NCBI GenBank assembly: GCA_964023275.1
Contig: OZ029915.1
Span: 4,604,985-4,668,984, forward strand
Direction of reading: 5' to 3'
From: Norana najaformis
Lineage: Eukaryota > Annelida > Clitellata > Crassiclitellata > Hormogastridae
Length of the DNA stretch: 64,000 bases
Shown here: piece after piece, positions 59,401 through 64,000 of the stretch
How positions within the stretch are numbered: the first letter of the stretch is position 1
Layout of the letters: each line of letters starts with the position of its first letter
Position numbers and translations under genes: made by a program
Notes under the pieces: model-generated
What the model was told of the DNA's origin: nothing
Database searches by the model: none
The model's input: the letters and a program-made list of their open reading frames with translations, nothing else

Positions 59401-59727
59401 AAGGTAACATAACGAAATGTAAGTTAAGGTAAAGTAAGGTAAGTAACTGCTCGTTTATTGCAGACAAAGGTAAGGTAAGGAAATGTAAGTTAAGGTAAAG
59501 TAAGGTAAGTAACTGCTCGTTTATTGCACTTCACAAGAGTTTCTCTTGAAGAGGTGCTATACAAATCCACTATTACAATTACAATTACCTCTCTGACGGA
59601 ATCTGCCCACTTTGTTTCCTCCAGAGGACGGCTGGAACTGGATCTCCAATCACTTGACATTCAAACAGAACATCAGAATCCTCCTTTACGACAGCATCCT
59701 GTGGACTCCCGATGATTCTTGGCTTCT
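41297..59727 (-). CDS. robo: Roundabout (Robo) family axon-guidance receptor, 5'-incomplete, 16 exons
   Basis: Robo proteins are single-pass receptors for Slit that steer growth cones and migrating cells. Read on the minus strand, 16 exons join in one frame (2,780 nt, about 925 residues before TAG). All introns are GT-AG, 214 to 4,467 bases long, and every phase matches. Domain order is Ig3 (residues 1-88), Ig4 (89-184), Ig5 (185-277), FN3-1 (about 295-394), FN3-2 (about 405-522), FN3-3 (523-615), a transmembrane helix (about 624-646), then a roughly 275-residue tail. Each Ig domain keeps its two cysteines and core tryptophan. The tail holds TPYATV (CC1-like, the Abl-target tyrosine region in known Robos) and FLPPPP (CC2-like, Ena/VASP-binding type). 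This order excludes DCC/neogenin (4 Ig, 6 FN3) and Dscam. Signal peptide, Ig1 and Ig2 are missing and presumably lie beyond 64,000. A proline-rich CC3 block is not evident. Family assignment is very likely; orthology within Robo paralogues is not resolved. Confidence 0.93.
41708..41852. repeat. (CAT)n/(CCA)n/(CAA)n trinucleotide repeats in a robo intron
   Basis: ATCATCATCATC, CCACCACCACC and AACAACAACA runs directly upstream (in plus coordinates) of the CC2-like exon's donor. Confidence 0.85.
41868..42126 (-). CDS. robo: robo exon: cytoplasmic region with CC2-like LPPPP
   Basis: Acceptor CGCTGTGTTTCAG and donor GTCTTA. It holds KQPVLFLPPPPGHPPGDESS, LPPQW and PPVYDLAGPLNQ. LPPPP.HPP is the CC2 motif, which recruits Ena/VASP EVH1 domains in known Robos. 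If the weak donor is ignored the frame stops two codons later (TAA at 41,861-41,863), giving a shorter tail. Splicing leaves phase 2, which fits the next exon exactly. Confidence 0.88.
42362..42545 (-). mobile_element. LINE-A 3' end in robo intron
   Basis: GATAATCGTAATCTCGAGAT, TTCAACAGCGCCCGACGAAA, GCTCAGTCAAAACAAAATCG. Followed at 42,548-42,615 by a (CAGG)n microsatellite. Confidence 0.75.
42767..43003 (-). CDS. robo: robo exon: cytoplasmic region with CC1-like motif
   Basis: Acceptor GTTAATTACAG and donor GTATGC. It contains LPLVTPYATVPISNCGPDNH and ends DVDSSQYNSSYE. TPYAT matches the conserved CC1 block of Robo receptors, whose tyrosine is an Abl substrate in fly and vertebrate work. 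YNSSYE resembles the short tyrosine/serine repeats that follow in other Robos. Phase 1 to phase 1. Confidence 0.88.
43514..43572 (-). CDS. robo: robo exon: short cytoplasmic exon
   Basis: A 59-nt exon reading DGEYKASGDQLSANHTYY, chosen because its acceptor (CACTCAG) gives exactly the one base needed after the phase-2 microexon and its donor (GTAAAA) leaves the phase-1 end that the next exon needs. The polypyrimidine tract before the acceptor is weak. The same frame is open for a longer stretch upstream, so the 5' border is the least certain part. Confidence 0.65.
43917..44066 (-). mobile_element. tRNA-like SINE in robo intron, second family
   Basis: On the minus strand CATGGTGATCTGTTTGCTAA and GCGAGTTTGAACTTG resemble weak A and B boxes. 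The body (AGGTCGATAAATCTTAATTT) also occurs at 47,660 beside a better B box. Confidence 0.5.
44330..44580 (+). mobile_element. LINE 3' end (RSKLKTQLFQLAY) in robo intron
   Basis: The frame reads MPFRSKLKTQLFQLAYPP, a typical last motif of LINE RT proteins (F..KLKT.LF). Its 3' UTR carries TCAATTGATGCCTTGGGCAT and a GAGATTATA end. A related, more damaged copy is at 52,340-52,500. Confidence 0.65.
44662..44692 (-). CDS. robo: robo exon: 31-nt juxtamembrane microexon
   Basis: Acceptor TTTGTTGTAG and a strong donor GTAAGT enclose only 31 bases, reading VPNVKSSDNY plus a split codon. Phase 1 in and phase 2 out fit both neighbours. Known Robo tails also continue with VP just after the membrane. A microexon here could be alternatively used, but skipping it alone would shift the frame. 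Confidence 0.75.
44809..44876 (+). repeat. dispersed repeat, TTAACACGCCATATGTCCAT family
   Basis: CAGTAAGTAATGCATTTGTT, AACACGCCATATGTCCATCA, GAGCAAGGAATC. Confidence 0.8.
45072..45224 (-). CDS. robo: robo exon: transmembrane segment
   Basis: Acceptor TTTTTAACAG and donor GTCAGT. After KLVNEP comes the hydrophobic helix WFLATLIGTVGGILWVSLCL and FSLIL, then the basic stop-transfer stretch YRKHKAHKKLNKNG. Vertebrate Robos have the same arrangement, with P..I/F A.. before the helix and LYRHRKK after it. Leaves in phase 1. Confidence 0.93.
45310..45490. repeat. CATA/TATA-rich microsatellite in robo intron
   Basis: Interrupted ATACATACATACATAC and ATATATAGTG units between the TM and FN3 exons. 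Confidence 0.75.
45691..45853 (-). CDS. robo: robo exon: second half of FN3-3
   Basis: Acceptor CTCTGTGTAG and donor GTAAGT. It reads VYVYDETRLIREIQVNSTME, then VHNLAKSSKYSIQVSAYNKM, GEGIKSEAVYA. The L....Y.IQV.A.N..G.G motif closes the third FN3 domain. It contains one possible N-glycosylation site (NST). Leaves in phase 1. Confidence 0.92.
46328..46443 (-). CDS. robo: robo exon: first half of FN3-3
   Basis: Acceptor TTGATTTCAG and donor GTCTTT, which is a weak donor. It reads VPSSSPRNIQVRVVDNNTLQ, VTWEQPPPDQLHGKLLGYK. The PP..G...GYK pattern is diagnostic of an FN3 domain and the frame continues correctly into the next exon (GYK then VYVYDE). Leaves in phase 0. Confidence 0.9.
46978..47361 (-). 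CDS. robo: robo exon: FN3-2
   Basis: Acceptor CTATTTTAG and donor GTAGGA. This single exon holds a whole FN3 domain: SSTAVNVTWKTPHSWNFIEG, FYIKYRPV, ILTGLKKFTWYDVCVQPFY, and NTVRVQTLED at the end. Its roughly 40-residue leading linker between FN3-1 and FN3-2 is also usual in Robo. Phase 1 to phase 1. Confidence 0.92.
47660..47818 (-). mobile_element. tRNA-derived SINE in robo intron
   Basis: On the minus strand CACAGTGGGATAGAGCATTC (A box) and TTGGTTCGAGTCTCC (B box), followed by a body shared with 43,917. Confidence 0.6.
47933..48083 (-). CDS. robo: robo exon: second half of FN3-1
   Basis: Acceptor TTTTTGTGAAG and donor GTGCCT. It reads LVQNLQPNTRYVFLVRARNS then HGFSPPSQPS, the classic L.P.T.Y.F.VRA.N..G.S ending of an FN3 domain. 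It enters in phase 0 and leaves in phase 1. Confidence 0.9.
48484..48764 (-). CDS. robo: robo exon: end of Ig5 and first half of FN3-1
   Basis: Acceptor TTTTTGTAG and donor GTAATC. It begins DLRRIDSGLYTCLASSETGE and TSWSATINVE, closing Ig5, and then opens the first fibronectin type III domain with SPPRITVSNVTETTMRISWR and YLVEYFSP. TSWSA before the FN3 linker matches the Robo Ig5/FN3 junction. It ends in phase 0. Confidence 0.93.
48938..49105 (-). mobile_element. tRNA-derived SINE in robo intron
   Basis: Reverse orientation of the 18,305 family: TTTATTAAGTGCCACTATTG, CACTGAGCAACTGTGATTG, TCCCTACACAGTAACGGCAT and a head AGAGTGCTCAGCTTGC on the minus strand. Confidence 0.7.
49106..50124. other. 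intronic sequence, nothing recognised
   Basis: No exon or repeat was recognised between the Ig5 exon halves here. Confidence 0.5.
50125..50215 (-). mobile_element. retroelement tail remnant
   Basis: AAATCTAATCTAATCAAATC, CTTCTGTAGCACCGTTATCA, ACATCAACTGATGGG, the reverse of the 44,330 element's 3' end. Confidence 0.6.
50329..50526 (-). CDS. robo: robo exon: first part of Ig5
   Basis: Acceptor TTGTTTTAG and donor GTAATG. It reads RLPPVIHYGPQNQTLPINSV, FCSATGDPAPKVLWLKNGR, then DGGTLQIS. PPVI..GP.NQT is a recognisable Robo Ig5 opening and includes a potential N-glycosylation site (NQT). It enters in phase 1 and leaves in phase 1. Confidence 0.93.
50712..51250 (-). mobile_element. LINE-A fragment, longest copy, in robo intron
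   Basis: From the 3' end (TCGTAATCTCGAGATTTCTA, GGACCAGCTTATTTCACAGG) it extends on the minus strand through CFKTENIHLSQIL-like sequence to a frame reading CLNPLLFGPNTSAPSIASS and LKYGNCSISIAVPPL, the RT C-terminal region before the WN.LP motif. Frameshifts and stops make it inactive. Confidence 0.8.
51335..51690 (-). mobile_element. second LINE-A fragment adjacent in the same intron
   Basis: ACAGCACCCAACAAAAGCTA, CAGCTTATTCACAGGCAATC, CAAAACAAAATCAATAGGCA and AGGAGTGTTTTCAGTTTTGA. It ends about 30 bases from the Ig4 exon's donor. Confidence 0.75.
51724..51883 (-). CDS. robo: robo exon: second half of Ig4
   Basis: Acceptor TATTCGAG and donor GTGAGA. It contains DGRISVTEDGRLVIRSLKVE, DSGEYSCQAINVAGSVVAKA and ends LQVIG. 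The DSGEYSC motif and the NVAGS turn are typical of Robo Ig4. The intron before it is only 214 bases. It ends in phase 1. Confidence 0.92.
52098..52222 (-). CDS. robo: robo exon: first half of Ig4
   Basis: Acceptor CTTATTTAG and donor GTATGT. It begins PPKLVKTPRSMAVGIGRQV and continues FLCEVTGNPSPTLFWNKDSS, matching the Robo Ig4 pattern with PP at the domain start and GNP before the tryptophan strand. It enters in phase 1 and leaves in phase 0. Confidence 0.92.
52340..52500 (+). mobile_element. degraded LINE 3' end in robo intron
   Basis: One frame gives KTRMFQLANLPKP, related to LKTQLFQLAYPP at 44,400. Further blocks (TTGAAGCAATCCCCAACC) are diverged. Confidence 0.5.
52585..52800 (+). repeat. 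dispersed repeat, direct copy at 59,147
   Basis: CTCACAGAGGTGCTAATC, GTGAGAATTTGCCTTAAGCC, GTTCTTCCACCCCAAAACAA and GTTAAAGCAGAGTTAAA occur in the same order and strand at 59,147-59,395. Confidence 0.9.
52801..53849. other. intronic sequence, no exon recognised
   Basis: A palindrome-like self-similarity exists: TTTGGGTTGCAGAATGCA at 53,367 and TTTGGGTTGAAGAATGCA at 53,418. No coding signal. Confidence 0.45.
53850..54006 (-). mobile_element. tRNA-derived SINE in robo intron
   Basis: TTATTAAGCGCCGCTATCTA, GCATCAATTGATGGCACTGA, GCAATTGTGAGTGAAGGAAT, CTCTACACAGTAAACG and a minus-strand head with GGTTAGAGTGCTCGGC (A box) and GTACGGTTTGAACCC (B box). Confidence 0.75.
54235..54885. repeat. 26-bp minisatellite, about 25 copies, in robo intron
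   Basis: Unit ACCCTTTCCAATCAAAGATT followed by CTATCA. Variants (CCAACCAAAG, AGTTTGTATT, CTTTTCTAAC) form a higher-order pattern with a 156-bp (six-unit) period, e.g. ACCTTTTCTAACCAAAGTTT at 54,581 and 54,737. Confidence 0.95.
54994..55121 (-). CDS. robo: robo exon: second half of Ig3
   Basis: Acceptor TCCTACAG and donor GTAAGT. It reads SLIMTDKSLRIRKAQVSDEG then VYACKAENSVGFQEAEARL, with the DxGxYxC motif of an Ig domain. Its first base completes the AG|G codon left by the previous exon and it ends in phase 1. The preceding intron is the longest here (4,467 bases). Confidence 0.92.
55655..55725 (+). mobile_element. tRNA-like SINE head
   Basis: GTAGTTAGCTTATTGGACTG (A box-like) and AGGGATTCAAACCCCACC (B box-like) about 30 bases apart; it leads into the 47-bp array. 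Confidence 0.45.
55728..56010. repeat. 47-bp tandem repeat, 6 copies, in robo intron
   Basis: Unit blocks CACATGTCAAGATATCTGCT, CCATTGCTGTCATCTAATGT and CATCAGT, with starts near 55,726, 55,773, 55,820, 55,867, 55,914 and 55,961. Confidence 0.95.
56200..56305 (+). mobile_element. LINE-A 3' end, plus strand
   Basis: TATCACCTGTGAATAAACAG, CTCCTGCGACTTATCTTTCT, GCGAGTTTATGATTACGATT. Confidence 0.7.
56330..56560. repeat. GTATATAATGTATATAT array, about 36-38-bp unit
   Basis: CAGGTATGTGTATATAATGT plus ATATATGTATATA repeated about six times. Confidence 0.9.
56870..57195 (+). mobile_element. dispersed repeat with tRNA-like segment
   Basis: CTCAACCCTGCTCATTTTTC is repeated twice (56,870 and 56,972). 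It leads into GTCTAGTGGTTAGCATGATG (A box) and ATGAGGTTCGAATCACC (B box) at 57,085-57,140. Confidence 0.65.
57196..58214. other. intronic sequence, no exon recognised
   Basis: Unique sequence. Open frames on the minus strand (57,267-57,491; 57,775-57,957) show no domain. Confidence 0.45.
58215..58400 (+). mobile_element. LINE 3' tail with (ATT)n end
   Basis: TTTTTTCGACCTCGGCCGTA and CTATAAATCGTCTTATTATT match the tail of the element at 34,270. Confidence 0.6.
58475..58550 (-). mobile_element. tRNA-like SINE head
   Basis: Minus strand GGTGGGAGCAGCTAACTCAT (A box) and GATCCGGGTTTGAATCCC (B box), spacing as in tRNA. It might be a SINE or a tRNA pseudogene. Confidence 0.5.
59147..59395 (+). repeat. 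dispersed repeat, direct copy of 52,585
   Basis: Same ordered blocks as at 52,585 with an extra ACCGGTATAAAAAG portion. It is followed by two tandem copies of GGTAAGTAACTGCTCGTTTA (59,440 and 59,502). Confidence 0.9.
59589..59727 (-). CDS. robo: robo exon: first half of Ig3
   Basis: Acceptor TAAACAG at the upstream border and donor GTAATT downstream. It reads KPRIIGSPQDAVV, then FECQVIGDPVPAVLWRK, the first cysteine and core tryptophan of the Ig fold. The opening KP matches the start of Ig3 in known Robos, where an intron also falls. It enters with two bases of a split codon, so an upstream exon must end in phase 1, and it leaves in phase 2. This is the most 5' exon seen in the window. Confidence 0.9.
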
Positions 59728-60429
59728 CTGTTTAGTCAGAAAATTACACAGAAAATCTACATAAAATAGCCTTAAAGGCTAGCACATTTCGGTTGTATGC
59801 ATGTGATGTGAATGCCGGCGCTACCTGCCGAGTAATAAGAGAACAAAGAGGAAGGTTAGATTAGCTGGTGAGCTAACAATAAAGTCCTCAAAATCGTGAC
59901 AGTGTTTTGGCTAAAGGGGAGCAACAGAGGATCAGTTAAGAAAGTAAGTTAACAAGCCATATGTCCATCGGCTAACAGAGGAATTGCATTACTCTGAAAA
60001 GTGTTTGAAGATCTTTGACACTTGCTGACTGCTTGGTGTCAAGAAAAGATGAAGATTTTTAGTCATCAGCCTTTTCTGCCAATCTGTTAAGGTTCAGCTG
60101 AATTTCTGACCTTTTTTAGATTCTTTACCTTTCTTATAATTTTTTATAGGCAAAATTCTTAGTTTTGTTAGGATTTTTTTAACTTATCCAGAATTGTTGT
60201 AATTTTATTTAGATTCACAGATTTTATAGTTCCCTTAACTCTGATGACCATTTTTTGTCGACGATCATTTATTTAAGTTTCCCATTTTAATCAAGACTTT
60301 TTAAAATTAGACGTTTACCACACAACTCTCGGCCAAACCAGTCTACGAGAACTCAAAGGTGTTCCCCAAAATCAAACAGGGAGATGGATTGATTGCACCC
60401 CTAGTTCTGCCATTGAACTGCATCACCTC

Positions 60430-60548
60430 ACTGAAATGCATGAAAAGAAATGCAGAAATATATTTCTTTTGAGATTGCGATTTGAACCCCTGCCAGCGTT
60501 TCCTATAAGCTAAACCACTCCCGTCAATTTGTGGCTTGACGCAGCGCA
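60430..60548 (-). mobile_element. tRNA-like SINE head
   Basis: Minus strand GGAGTGGTTTAGCTTATAGG (A box) and AGGGGTTCAAATCGC (B box). Confidence 0.45.
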
Positions 60549-61109
60549 AAAATAGCCATGTAGTATAAATGCATAAAATTCTTTCCCAACAGCAAGTTCC
60601 GAAATCATAAAATTCAACTCAGAGGGAACTCCTACTCCCCACCATTTCTACTGAAATTCAACCAGTCCAAACTACTAGAGTCCAACCAGTTCAAAGCACT
60701 AGACCGTTCACTAATGAAATCAGTGGTAGGGAAACACACACAGCTGTAACATTTCATTTTAAGCAGACTGAACCACAAATGGCACTCCACAGGTGGTATA
60801 CACAACCCCTCCCCTTACCCTGGGCCCCACTCACACGTAAACAAACACAGGTATGTATGTAAATTTGTCTTAATGTATATAGGTGGGGTCATTTTGTAGG
60901 TCATTGCCCCTCCTTGTGGGCTGTCAACTTCAGAGTGAGATACTGAAGTCAGCTCTCATATATTCACTCATAGAATCTGTTAATAAGCAAATCGGGCTTC
61001 CCTTGACACAAACACACACACAATCACACACACTCACACACACCCATTTGCTGACTGACACTTCACGCTTTCTTCACAGCTAAGTTGATTTGAAAAGAAT
61101 TTCAACCTC

Positions 61110-61215
61110 AGAAGATATATAATCTAATCTAATGACTTTTATAGCGCCCATATAATAATGCACAAGACATCAGTCAATGGTCACTTGAGGCAAAATCACA
61201 GTCAAAAATCATAAT
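61110..61215 (-). mobile_element. retroelement tail remnant
   Basis: ATAATCTAATCTAATGACTT, TTATAGCGCCCATATAATAA, ACATCAGTCAATGGTCACTT, reverse of the GATTAGATT-tailed 3' end. Confidence 0.65.
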
Positions 61216-62659
61216 CCATTAGAGAAGGCTGGTCAAAATACAATTGGTAAGAGAAACAAACGGCAAGCCATGTGTCAGGACCCAGGGGAGGGCAGGTCCC
61301 ACTTACTTACTAAATTTCATATACAAGGGGCAGGTTGACAGACTAAAAAAGAGACTCGAGTTATGGCGGTTTGAGATTGCACAACAAGGAGAAAAAAAGC
61401 GTGAAAAGTTATTGTATTGACTTATTTCTGAACTCTGACTTTGCGACTAGCTCGCGACACCATGTTACTGAAAAGGCTAGAACGATTTGCAACTGAAACT
61501 GGGCAATTGTCGGTCCTTCCTGAATTTTGCTTTTGGCACCTGAGTGCTGTACTTCATTGTTGCTAATCACAAAACTGCTGGTGTTCAGTAGTGTCTACAG
61601 TTCAGTTCAATTTTAGAACTTAAAAATTGATTTAAAATTGATGTGGTTCCTGAACTGAATCCCAGAACTTAAATGAAACGATGAACAAAAATAAGCAAAC
61701 AAGCGTGATGTTCCAAGAAATCCCCTTTAAACAACCCCCTCCTAAAACCCTATAAACGTCTTGCCTAAGAAAAGAAAACCCTTAATACAACCCTATACAA
61801 TATCTTACCACAGAAAACAAAGATACCCAAGTTTCCACCTCAAGAATCTTCTTCAGAGCAGTATCAATGACTTCAGGCTGATAGCCACCTTTGCCCTCAC
61901 AAAGGGCAAACCCCCTTGAACCTTACTAATTTCATTTCAACTCCCAAGCTCAGCTCCGGAACTCACTCACCAACAACCCAGGGTTTCCCTCCCCAAACAC
62001 CTCACCCATCCGCACACGACGCTGCAAGGAAACTGGAGACATAATGGTGGCAATATCCGATAATTACTACCACAAATAGGGAGAGAGTCACGGCTACCCA
62101 GAATGTGTTAAAAATTATCCAGAAATGATGAACGGCTGGAACCCTTGCCAGGAAAGCATTCAGCAGGATATGCCCTGATAGTAATTAATGGAAAGAAAGC
62201 AGCAGCAAATATTGTAACATAAGAATATGGGAACAAACAGGTAACAATTACTTGGACCAGAGCAACTTGAAACCAGGCAACTGGATCGGGTGGCCTTAGT
62301 TGAAAATTAAGAAAACATTGCTCTGACGTAATTAAAGATAAACTAAACTGGTAAAACCATGACAGCCCATGTGGTGGTATAGTCATTGTGATGACTGATT
62401 GAATTGCTTTATTATTATAATTGATTTGATTATAATTATGGCTTATTATATTATCTGGCGTCATATCTCGAGAAGTGGGGGAGGGTTATCCCTTTCCCCT
62501 TTTCAACCCTAATCTTTTCCTCTCATTTCCAAGCATGTTTGTTCAGCTGAGGCGTATGCATGCACGTGTGTGCGAGTGATCAGAGCTTAAGAACAAGATT
62601 AAAAACAAACCTTTTCCAACAGAAGCTCAACATCTAAATCGGTTTCTAAGTTTCTTGCC

Positions 62660-62870
62660 ACTGTTATGTTAATGGTGGTGGTGATGATTATGTTAATGGT
62701 GGTGGTGATGATGATGATGACGAAGACGAAGATGATGATGATGATTATGATGATGATGGTGGTAGTGATGATGATGATGCTGATGACTACATGACGATGA
62801 TGGTGATGATGACGATGACGAAGACGATGAGGCTGATGACGATTAGGATGATGAACATGACTCTGACAAC
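62660..62870. repeat. (GAT)n/(GGT)n trinucleotide repeat
   Basis: Imperfect GATGATGAT with GACGAAGAC variants and a duplicated TTATGTTAATGGTGGTGGTG at 62,665 and 62,690. Confidence 0.9.
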
Positions 62871-63693
62871 ATCATTTGAATGATATTACAATTTCCTAAT
62901 CAAATAATTCCCATTGTTTCAATTCCAACTACTCATTCCAGTTTTTATCCCAAACGACCACAGCAGTCACCATATCAGCCCAAAAATCCTATCCCGTCTG
63001 GAAACTGAACCAGCATCCACCCACACAGAACCATACACCTAATCACTGCGCCAACCGATAAAGACATACTACAAGCGATAAGGAGACGACTCCATGAACA
63101 GCCAGCACTTTCTTCAAGCCCAAAGGCCGCCGGTTGGTCGGGGCGAAGCACAAGCAAACCCTTGAGATAAAGGCAAACACAAGAAGAACATTCCTCCTCT
63201 CCGTCTCCTCTCCATTCAACCTGCCAGTCTACCACCAGCCCATCGATCTACCACTCGTCCGAATCCTACCACAAAATAAGACCAGGCAAGACGCCAGAAC
63301 TTAATGCGAACCTCGTAAAACAGAGGAACCTAAAGTTTCAGCCAGGGCATAGGGGCGTCGCCACCTGAGGCCAACAATCTTTTTATTCCTTCTTCCCCTC
63401 CCCACCTGTAAACACGATGCGATCTGGAGGGGGCAAATCAACCCCCCCCCCCCTTCACTCATTCGGAAAATTCCCAATGGACTCCCGTCCAACATTTAAC
63501 CTAGTTATACAGACATTGAACTTAGTGCCTTTTAAGTACTTCCAAAAGTACTGCCTATGCTACCCATAAATGGTGCTGAAGTCCATTTAGGGTAAAAAGT
63601 TCACCAGTAAGCAAACAGAGCTGAAATAACTAAAACAGCCATCGCCATACTTACCTCATTGCAACAGTCGGCCAATAAGAATCCCTAGTTAAT

Positions 63694-63818
63694 CTCACAT
63701 ACTTAAGCTCACATACTTAAGCTCACATACTTGAGCTCACATACTTGAGCTCACATACTTGAGCTCACATACTTAAGCTCACCTACTTAAACTCACATAC
63801 TTAAGCTCACATACTTAT
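63694..63818. repeat. 14-bp tandem repeat, 8-9 copies
   Basis: CTCACATACTTAAG with CTTGAG and CACCTACTTAAA variants. It is followed by unique sequence to the window end. Confidence 0.95.
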
Positions 63819-64000
63819 GAAGAACTTCTCCAGTAGACCCAAGTAGGCCTACTTATGACAACTGAGCTTCCCTATTTGAGCTTTGTATTTTACATTTAAT
63901 CAAAATGAGGAAGCTTTCATACTTTGAGCACATGCTACAACCGAGTGGAGATTTCTTAGAGAAAGAGATCATCCAAGGCACAATTCCTGGATCCCAACCT

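Larger units (their letters stand above)
55122..59588. other. 4.5-kb robo intron within Ig3
   Basis: This intron splits the Ig3 domain. It contains the 47-bp tandem array, a LINE 3' end, a GTATATAATGTATATAT array (about 56,330-56,560), two tRNA-like SINEs and a repeat shared with the Ig3/Ig4 intron. A short open frame at 57,267-57,491 was not recognised. Confidence 0.7.
59728..64000. other. upstream of the first robo exon seen; no Ig1/Ig2 exons found
   Basis: Both strands were read for Ig motifs (C...W and DxGxYxC) without success. The stretch holds repeats (59,938; 60,430; 61,120; 62,660; 63,694), AT-rich unique sequence and no recognisable exon. It is either a large intron of robo or its 5' flank. 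Confidence 0.6.

Noticed and set aside
61830..61925. Minus-strand frame GKGGYQPEVIDTALKKILEV with a GTATCT donor after it
   Set aside because: Not an Ig domain, no acceptor in frame, stops just upstream; probably chance or transposon scrap.
1..64000. CRISPR arrays, bacterial operons, ribosomal RNA
   Set aside because: Tandem repeats lack the repeat-spacer structure, and no rRNA or prokaryotic gene organisation is seen.

Overview
The window is nuclear DNA from an animal, most likely a marine invertebrate bilaterian. The evidence is a multi-exon receptor gene with GT-AG introns, many fragments of non-LTR retrotransposons and tRNA-derived SINEs, and a very heavy load of tetranucleotide and longer tandem repeats. 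Nothing bacterial (operons, CRISPR, IS elements) is visible. The species cannot be named from the sequence alone.

Layout. Bases 1-31,000 look intergenic. They are CpG-rich and filled with (CATA)n-type arrays, a 1-kb 12-bp minisatellite (3,436-4,413), polypyrimidine tracts and scattered transposon remains. No convincing protein gene is seen there; almost all long open frames come from repeat arrays whose unit length is compatible with open frames. Bases 31,000-37,000 hold three reverse-transcriptase C-terminal fragments or ORFs and a striking inverted pair of about 230-bp repeats (32,186-32,415 and 34,643-34,868). CpG density then falls.

The one clear gene lies on the minus strand, from 59,727 down to at least 41,297. 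It is a Roundabout (Robo) axon-guidance receptor. Sixteen exons with fully compatible splice phases encode Ig3, Ig4, Ig5, three fibronectin type III domains, a transmembrane helix, and a cytoplasmic tail with a CC1-like TPYAT motif and a CC2-like LPPPP motif. The signal peptide, Ig1 and Ig2 (the Slit-binding part) are not found between 59,728 and 64,000 and probably lie upstream of the window. The last exon has a stop codon that sits inside a possible splice donor. At least two further phase-compatible, coding-like exons lie downstream (40,452 and 39,213), so an alternative longer tail is possible.

The introns carry the same repeat families as the intergenic part: LINE 3' ends, tRNA-like SINEs, a 26-bp and a 47-bp tandem array. 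The rest of the window has no recognisable genes. Because there are no tools, exon borders, copy numbers and repeat identities are by eye.
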